A DNA stretch of 9,929 nucleotides from Acidimicrobiia bacterium (GTDB lineage Bacteria > Actinomycetota > Acidimicrobiia > Spongiisociales > ZC4RG35): positions 1-9,929 of the forward strand of contig JAOUGY010000129.1 of assembly GCA_029865445.1 (NCBI GenBank), read 5' to 3'. The stretch's first letter is position 1, and the number at the start of each line of letters is the position of its first letter. The position numbers and the translations under genes were made by a program. Shown one piece after another: positions 6,161-9,929 of this stretch. A model generated the notes under the pieces. It did no database searches, was not told the origin of the DNA, and was given only the letters and a program-made list of their open reading frames with translations.

Positions 6161-7174
6161 TCACGAATCGAAAGCCCTGGTTAAGAAGACGGCCATCTGA
6201 CCCCGCGTCACCGGATCATCGGGGCAGAACAGGTCGCTGTCACACCCCTTCGTGATTCCCGCAGCCGCCAGGGCTTCGATCGCCGGCTCGAACGGTGATC
6301 CATCGTCGTCGCGGAAGCTGTCGCCCGTGCCCGACCCGTACCCGAGGACCCTGCTGAGGAATGCGGCCATCTGACCTCGGGTCACCGGATCGTCGGGACA
6401 GAAGCGCCCAGGGGCACACCCGGCAGTGATCCCGGCGGACGCCAGAGCCTCGATCGCTCCCTCGTACACCGAGCCATCGTCGTCGGCGAACCGGTTGGTC
6501 GACCCTTCCTCGAGCCCCACAGCCCGTCCCAGGAATACGGCCATCTGACCGCGGGTCACGGGATCGTCCGGACAGAAGCGGCCATCCGCACACCCGCTCG
6601 TGATGCCCATGACGGCGAGCCGTTCGATGGCGGCTTCGTACGGCGACCCGTCATCGTCGAAGAAGACACCCTCGAACTGTGCCGGCTGGAGGTCCTGGGA
6701 TGGTGCCGGGGGCGGAACATCGAGCATGTCGGCGAACACGAATGCGACGTAGATCGCACCGCCCACCTCCACGGTTCCGATCCCCACATAGTCGTAGGCG
6801 GGGTCGATCACGTTGTCCCGGTGGCCGGGCGAGTTCATGAAAGCGTCGTGCAACGTGGGCGCCGAGTACCCGAAACCGACATTCTCGCCCAGCTTCGCCC
6901 ATCCATCGGCGAGCACGGATCCGAGATCGGGATTGTGGAAGAGGTCGCCATACTCGGCCATCGCCACGGCCTGCGCCCTGGCGCCTGCGACCAGTTCGTC
7001 CATCAGGGCGAGCGGCGGCACTCCGGCGCCGGTCCGCTCGGCTTCGAGCAGGTCGTAGAACTCCTGCTCGAGCGGGTTGAGATCGCTGGGCGAGGCGAGC
7101 GCCGCCGTCGGGAGCGCCAACGCAGCCACCATCGCGACTACTGCTGTCACTCCCCCGAGGCGTTTGCTCCGCAT
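6161..7174 (-). CDS. Secreted CAP-domain protein with three near-identical Cys-containing SLH-like repeats
   Basis: Predicted exported protein of 337 residues, paralogous to the one at 5107-6075. Residues 1-28 are a signal peptide with a basic start and cleavage near ALA-SP. A CAP domain spans about 34-150 with His80 (FHNP), Glu97 (GEN) and His118 (SPGHRDN). A short Pro-rich linker (154-164) leads to three SLH-like repeats at about 168-225, 226-283 and 284-337. The Cys-x5-Cys pairs at 195/201, 253/259 and 311/317 are spaced by exactly 58 residues, and each repeat contains FCPDDPVTRGQMA. The protein probably sits at the cell surface, anchored or oligomerised through the repeats, with each Cys pair able to form a disulfide. 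Its biochemical activity is not known. The start is ATG at 7174, without a clear Shine-Dalgarno. It follows a candidate terminator of the tricorn gene, so it probably has its own promoter. Confidence 0.9.
   Translation of the reverse strand: MRSKRLGGVTAVVAMVAALALPTAALASPSDLNPLEQEFYDLLEAERTGAGVPPLALMDELVAGARAQAVAMAEYGDLFHNPDLGSVLADGWAKLGENVGFGYSAPTLHDAFMNSPGHRDNVIDPAYDYVGIGTVEVGGAIYVAFVFADMLDVPPPAPSQDLQPAQFEGVFFDDDGSPYEAAIERLAVMGITSGCADGRFCPDDPVTRGQMAVFLGRAVGLEEGSTNRFADDDGSVYEGAIEALASAGITAGCAPGRFCPDDPVTRGQMAAFLSRVLGYGSGTGDSFRDDDGSPFEPAIEALAAAGITKGCDSDLFCPDDPVTRGQMAVFLTRAFDS
6164..6673 (-). repeat. Three homogenised SLH-like coding repeats, 174 bp period
   Basis: The plus strand shows GGCCATCTGACC at 6191, 6365 and 6539, exactly 174 bp apart. 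After each copy about 30 further bases are nearly identical, including synonymous positions. The units encode 58 residues each. The DNA-level similarity is higher than in the paralogous gene, which suggests recent duplication of units or gene conversion. Confidence 0.9.
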
Positions 7175-7185
7175 GTTGGCGACAT

Positions 7186-7197
7186 CGGCAAAACGCG
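7186..7197 (-). promoter_or_regulatory. CGCGTTTTGCCG box upstream of the CAP gene at 7174
   Basis: The minus strand reads CGCGTTTTGCCG, ending 11 nt before the ATG at 7174. It matches the box at 6145-6155 except for one extra T. TTTTGCC also occurs twice here, at 7187-7193 and 7198-7204, 11 bp or one helical turn apart, as expected for a dimeric regulator site. The second copy overlaps the T-tract of the preceding candidate terminator. No known regulator is assigned. Confidence 0.3.
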
Positions 7198-7200
7198 GGC

Positions 7201-7227
7201 AAAAACTTGAGCGGCCGTCACGACCGC
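7201..7227 (-). terminator. Candidate intrinsic terminator after the tricorn protease gene
   Basis: Eight bases past the TGA at 7235-7237, the minus strand has a 6 bp stem, GCGGTC with GGCCGC (one G-U pair), around a 5 nt GTGAC loop at 7211-7227. Four mixed bases and a G are followed by a T5 run at 7201-7205. The stem is short and the T-run slightly displaced, so termination may be partial. Confidence 0.5.
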
Positions 7228-7234
7228 CGGAGGG

Positions 7235-9929
7235 TCAGGGCAGACGAGGAGGCGACGTTCGGGGAAACTCCCCGAATTCGGGGACGCCCGGGGGGTTCCG
7301 CTCGACGATCTCGAGGATCTCGGACACGGCTCGCGCCAGCTGCGGATCGGAATCCGCCTCGTGGGGAGCGATGGCAACCTCGATATCGGGATCCGTGCCG
7401 TAGTTCTCGACGTCGAAGCCGACGTCCGTGAACCAGGTTCCGAACTCCGGTTGAGTTGTGATCGTTCCGTCGACGAGCGCGTGCTGGGGCCAGATCCCAA
7501 CGACTCCTCCCCAGGTCCGAGTCCCGATCAGGGGACCGAGCCCGGCCAGCTTGAAGGTGTGCGAGAAGATGTCGCCATCGGATCCTGCCATCTCATTCGT
7601 GAGGCAAACCATGGCACCGGTCGGGGCATCGGTCGGGAACGCGTACGGCTCCCTCCACCGGGTCACGCGATAACCCAACCTCCTTCGGGCCAGCTTCTCC
7701 AGAAGGAGTTGACTCACGTTTCCACCACGGTTGAACCGGACGTCGACGATGAGCCCGGCCTTGTCGACCTCACCCCGCCAGGATCGGTGGAATTCGGCGA
7801 ACCCAGGCGCCTGCATGTCCGGGATGTGGATGTATCCGACGCGACCGTCGGTCATCTCGGCGACCGCCCGCCGGTTCGACACCACCCAGTCCCGGTATCG
7901 CAGACCGAACTCGCCCGAAAGAGGTGTCACGATCACCGTCCGCGGCTTGCGCCGTCCCGACGCCACGGTGAGCCTGACCGGCCGCCTCGCCTTGTCGACG
8001 AGCCTGCTGTCGGGTGAACTGGTCCGGGAGAGGGCGACGCCATCGACGGCGAGGATGCGATCGCCGACCGAGATCCCGAGCCCGGGCTCTGACAGCGGCG
8101 AACGCGCACTGGGATCCCACGGATCGCCGTCTGGAATGCGGGTGATTCGCCACGCCCCTCTCGACCACTGGAGGTCGGCGCCGAGTCTCCCAACACTCCA
8201 GGCTGGTTCGGGCCGGTAGTCACCGCCGAGTTCGTAGGCGTGGCTCGTACCCAGCTCCCCCTGCATCTCCCACATGAGATCGCTGAACTCGGATCGGGAA
8301 GCCACCCGCTCGACGAGGCCGGCGTACCGGTTGTGGATCGCCAACCAGTCCACGCCAGACATGTCCTCGGTCCAGAAATGGTCTCGCTGTAGCCGCCAGG
8401 CCTCTGAGAACATCTGACGCCATTCAGAGACCGGCTCCACGTCGATCGTGAACCTGTCGAGATCGATCCACCCGGATTCGCGGCCCGGAGCGTCCTTGCC
8501 GGACTTGTCGTCCTTCCACCCCATCGGGACCACCCGCAGTCGCCGATTCATGCGGATCGCCACCACCTTGGCGTCACCGGACACCCCGAACTGTGTCACT
8601 CCCTCGGCGATCGTTTCGAGCTTGTCGGACGAGAATTCCCACATCTGGAGCACGGCTCGCGGCGTCTCGTCGTCGGAAAACGAGACGGGTCGAGCGCCCT
8701 CGACCGGCCATGCGGTGAACAACGCCTTGCCTCTGGTCAGCGTCAACCCCCGATACCGGCCGGGAGCAATCGGGATGGCCCGCACGCGGCTGGAGAGCGA
8801 GTCGAGATCGATGTCCACCTCGACGGGCTGGGTGGGCTGGTCACCATTGGGATTGGCACCCGGCGCACGGGGCGGCCGGACGGCAACGCCGAACGGCGAG
8901 GGCTCCGAGGCTCTCAGCGTCACGACGACTGGGATGGTCGACCGGGGGAAGCCGTAGTCGTGAAACACCGTGTCGGCCACCGGGTCATACACCCGGGACG
9001 ACAAGAACCCGAGGTAGCGGCCATCGGGATCGAAACTCGGGGAGTGGTCGACGAACTCCGGTGCGCCGACGACATGAGAGCGTCTCGTCTTGGAGTCGTA
9101 CAAGTGGATGTTCATGGTGGTGCGGCTCGTGGCGGCCCCGAAAGCGAGCCATCGACCATCGGGCGACCACGCCGTACCGCCGATCCAGGTGTGTGGCGAT
9201 CGATGGATCATCCGGGCAGACCTCCGACCGAGATCGACGATCCACAGTTCGTGACGATGATTGGTGACGGCGACTCTCGCGGCGCCGGCCGTTGACGGAT
9301 CGAGCGTGCGAATCCGTCCGAGGTCACGATCCATGACCACCTCCTCGAACGGCGGCTCGACCCGGTCCACGACGAGCCGTTCTTCCCCCGATTCGTCGCT
9401 GACCGAGACGATCCTCTCGCCATCGGACAACCACGCTGCGAGACGCCGCCGGTGATGGCTGCCCGTCGTGACGCGGAGAGGCGCCGACTCCCACAACGGG
9501 GCCACAAAGGCGGCGCCGCGGCCGGTGAGGGCGATCGAATGGCCTTCCGGGTGGAGATGGATGGACTCGAGGTTGCGCCCGATGCGGACCCGACGGCGGT
9601 TGAGTTGGGGTCGCGCCGAGCCCACCGATACCTCGATCCGGTGACTCTCGTCCGATTTCGGGTCGAACACCCACAGATCGGCCCCGTTCTGATACACGAC
9701 AGACACACCGTCGGTGGCCGGAAAACGAACGTAGAAGTCCTCGTGGTGCGTGTGTCTGGTGAGCCCGCGCCCGGCCGGGGTCACCGAGTACAGGTTGCCT
9801 GTGCCTTCGTGATCGGAGAGGAAGTAGATCCGGCGGCCGATCCACATGGGCGACGCCAGGTTTCCCGGCAGCGAGACGAGCGGCCGGAAGTGGCCGCGAC
9901 CGTCGGGATCAACCCACAGGTTGCCAGAG
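7235..9929 (-). CDS. Tricorn-type S41 serine protease (5' end outside window)
   Basis: C-terminal 897 residues of a tricorn protease homologue. The enzyme is known to trim oligopeptides released by upstream proteases in the cytoplasm. The frame stays open to base 9929; the ATG at 9847 is internal, since family-like residues (GNLWV, SLPGN) continue upstream of it. Full-length members are about 1050-1100 residues, so roughly 150-200 are missing. In order there are beta-propeller blades (to about 8500; for example SPDGRWLAFG and DPDGRYLGFLSSR), a helical region starting EAWRLQRDHFW (about 8411), a PDZ domain (about 8200-7930, GDRILAVDG) and the S41 core. The catalytic set is complete: Ser-His in GTSH (His codon 8240-8242), the nucleophile Ser in AGSDGD (7580-7582), and Glu in VENYG (7406-7408). 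No nearby gene encodes a proteasome or tricorn partner. Whether it is exported depends on the missing N-terminus. Confidence 0.93.
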   Translation of the reverse strand, partial: SGNLWVDPDGRGHFRPLVSLPGNLASPMWIGRRIYFLSDHEGTGNLYSVTPAGRGLTRHTHHEDFYVRFPATDGVSVVYQNGADLWVFDPKSDESHRIEVSVGSARPQLNRRRVRIGRNLESIHLHPEGHSIALTGRGAAFVAPLWESAPLRVTTGSHHRRRLAAWLSDGERIVSVSDESGEERLVVDRVEPPFEEVVMDRDLGRIRTLDPSTAGAARVAVTNHRHELWIVDLGRRSARMIHRSPHTWIGGTAWSPDGRWLAFGAATSRTTMNIHLYDSKTRRSHVVGAPEFVDHSPSFDPDGRYLGFLSSRVYDPVADTVFHDYGFPRSTIPVVVTLRASEPSPFGVAVRPPRAPGANPNGDQPTQPVEVDIDLDSLSSRVRAIPIAPGRYRGLTLTRGKALFTAWPVEGARPVSFSDDETPRAVLQMWEFSSDKLETIAEGVTQFGVSGDAKVVAIRMNRRLRVVPMGWKDDKSGKDAPGRESGWIDLDRFTIDVEPVSEWRQMFSEAWRLQRDHFWTEDMSGVDWLAIHNRYAGLVERVASRSEFSDLMWEMQGELGTSHAYELGGDYRPEPAWSVGRLGADLQWSRGAWRITRIPDGDPWDPSARSPLSEPGLGISVGDRILAVDGVALSRTSSPDSRLVDKARRPVRLTVASGRRKPRTVIVTPLSGEFGLRYRDWVVSNRRAVAEMTDGRVGYIHIPDMQAPGFAEFHRSWRGEVDKAGLIVDVRFNRGGNVSQLLLEKLARRRLGYRVTRWREPYAFPTDAPTGAMVCLTNEMAGSDGDIFSHTFKLAGLGPLIGTRTWGGVVGIWPQHALVDGTITTQPEFGTWFTDVGFDVENYGTDPDIEVAIAPHEADSDPQLARAVSEILEIVERNPPGVPEFGEFPRTSPPRLP

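Noticed and set aside
6164..6673. Regular 174 bp repeats as a CRISPR array or mobile repeat
   Set aside because: The repeats are in frame, lie inside a coding sequence and encode whole 58-residue protein units; there are no spacers of CRISPR size.
5107..7174. The CAP protein pair as a toxin or defence system
   Set aside because: There is no immunity-like partner, nuclease, phage gene or mobility gene nearby. CAP plus SLH-like repeats is better explained by a cell-surface role.
7361..8017. Plus-strand frame of 218 codons opposite the tricorn gene
   Set aside because: It is antisense to the conserved S41 core, which carries the catalytic Ser and Glu, and has no recognisable features of its own.
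9845..9847. ATG at 9847 as the real start of the tricorn protease
   Set aside because: The frame continues upstream to the window edge with propeller-like sequence, so this Met is internal.

Overview
The window looks like chromosomal DNA from a high-GC actinobacterium. An uncultured member of the Acidimicrobiia or a near relative is my best guess, and it is inference. The reasons are the strong G/C third-position bias with long shadow frames, an actinobacterial-type LeuB, secreted CAP proteins ending in Cys-containing SLH-like repeats, a bacterial tricorn protease, and start codons sitting 7 nt after TAnnnT boxes (leaderless-type promoters). Seven protein-coding genes cover almost everything. 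The longest gap is 85 bp. I see no RNA gene, insertion sequence, CRISPR array, phage or plasmid signature.

Layout. Positions 1-2873 hold two minus-strand Na+/phosphate-cotransporter family genes in a row. The first transcribed (1725-2873) is a transporter core only. The second (1-1662, running off the left edge) is a core fused to a C-terminal PhoU-like helical domain. A 77 bp divergent intergenic region (2874-2950) separates them from leuB (2951-4015, plus strand). leuB converges on, and overlaps by 11 bp, a minus-strand trans-sulfuration-type PLP enzyme (4005-5081). Next come two minus-strand secreted paralogues (5107-6075 and 6161-7174). Each has a signal peptide, a CAP (SCP/PR-1) domain and three 58-residue SLH-like repeats carrying an invariant Cys-x5-Cys pair. 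The right end (7235-9929) is the C-terminal 897 residues of a tricorn-type S41 protease whose N-terminus lies beyond the window. A GC hairpin plus T-tract separates it from the CAP genes.

How the genes relate. The two transporters are plausibly co-transcribed and concerned with phosphate. leuB (leucine synthesis) and the PLP enzyme (sulfur amino acids) are housekeeping genes that share no obvious operon. The two CAP proteins probably act outside the membrane at the cell wall. The tricorn homologue would degrade oligopeptides and appears to be its own transcription unit. I found no convincing new multigene system. The points most worth a second look are the tandem CAP/Cys-SLH pair with its homogenised 174 bp DNA repeats, and the inverted repeat and shared box upstream of those genes.
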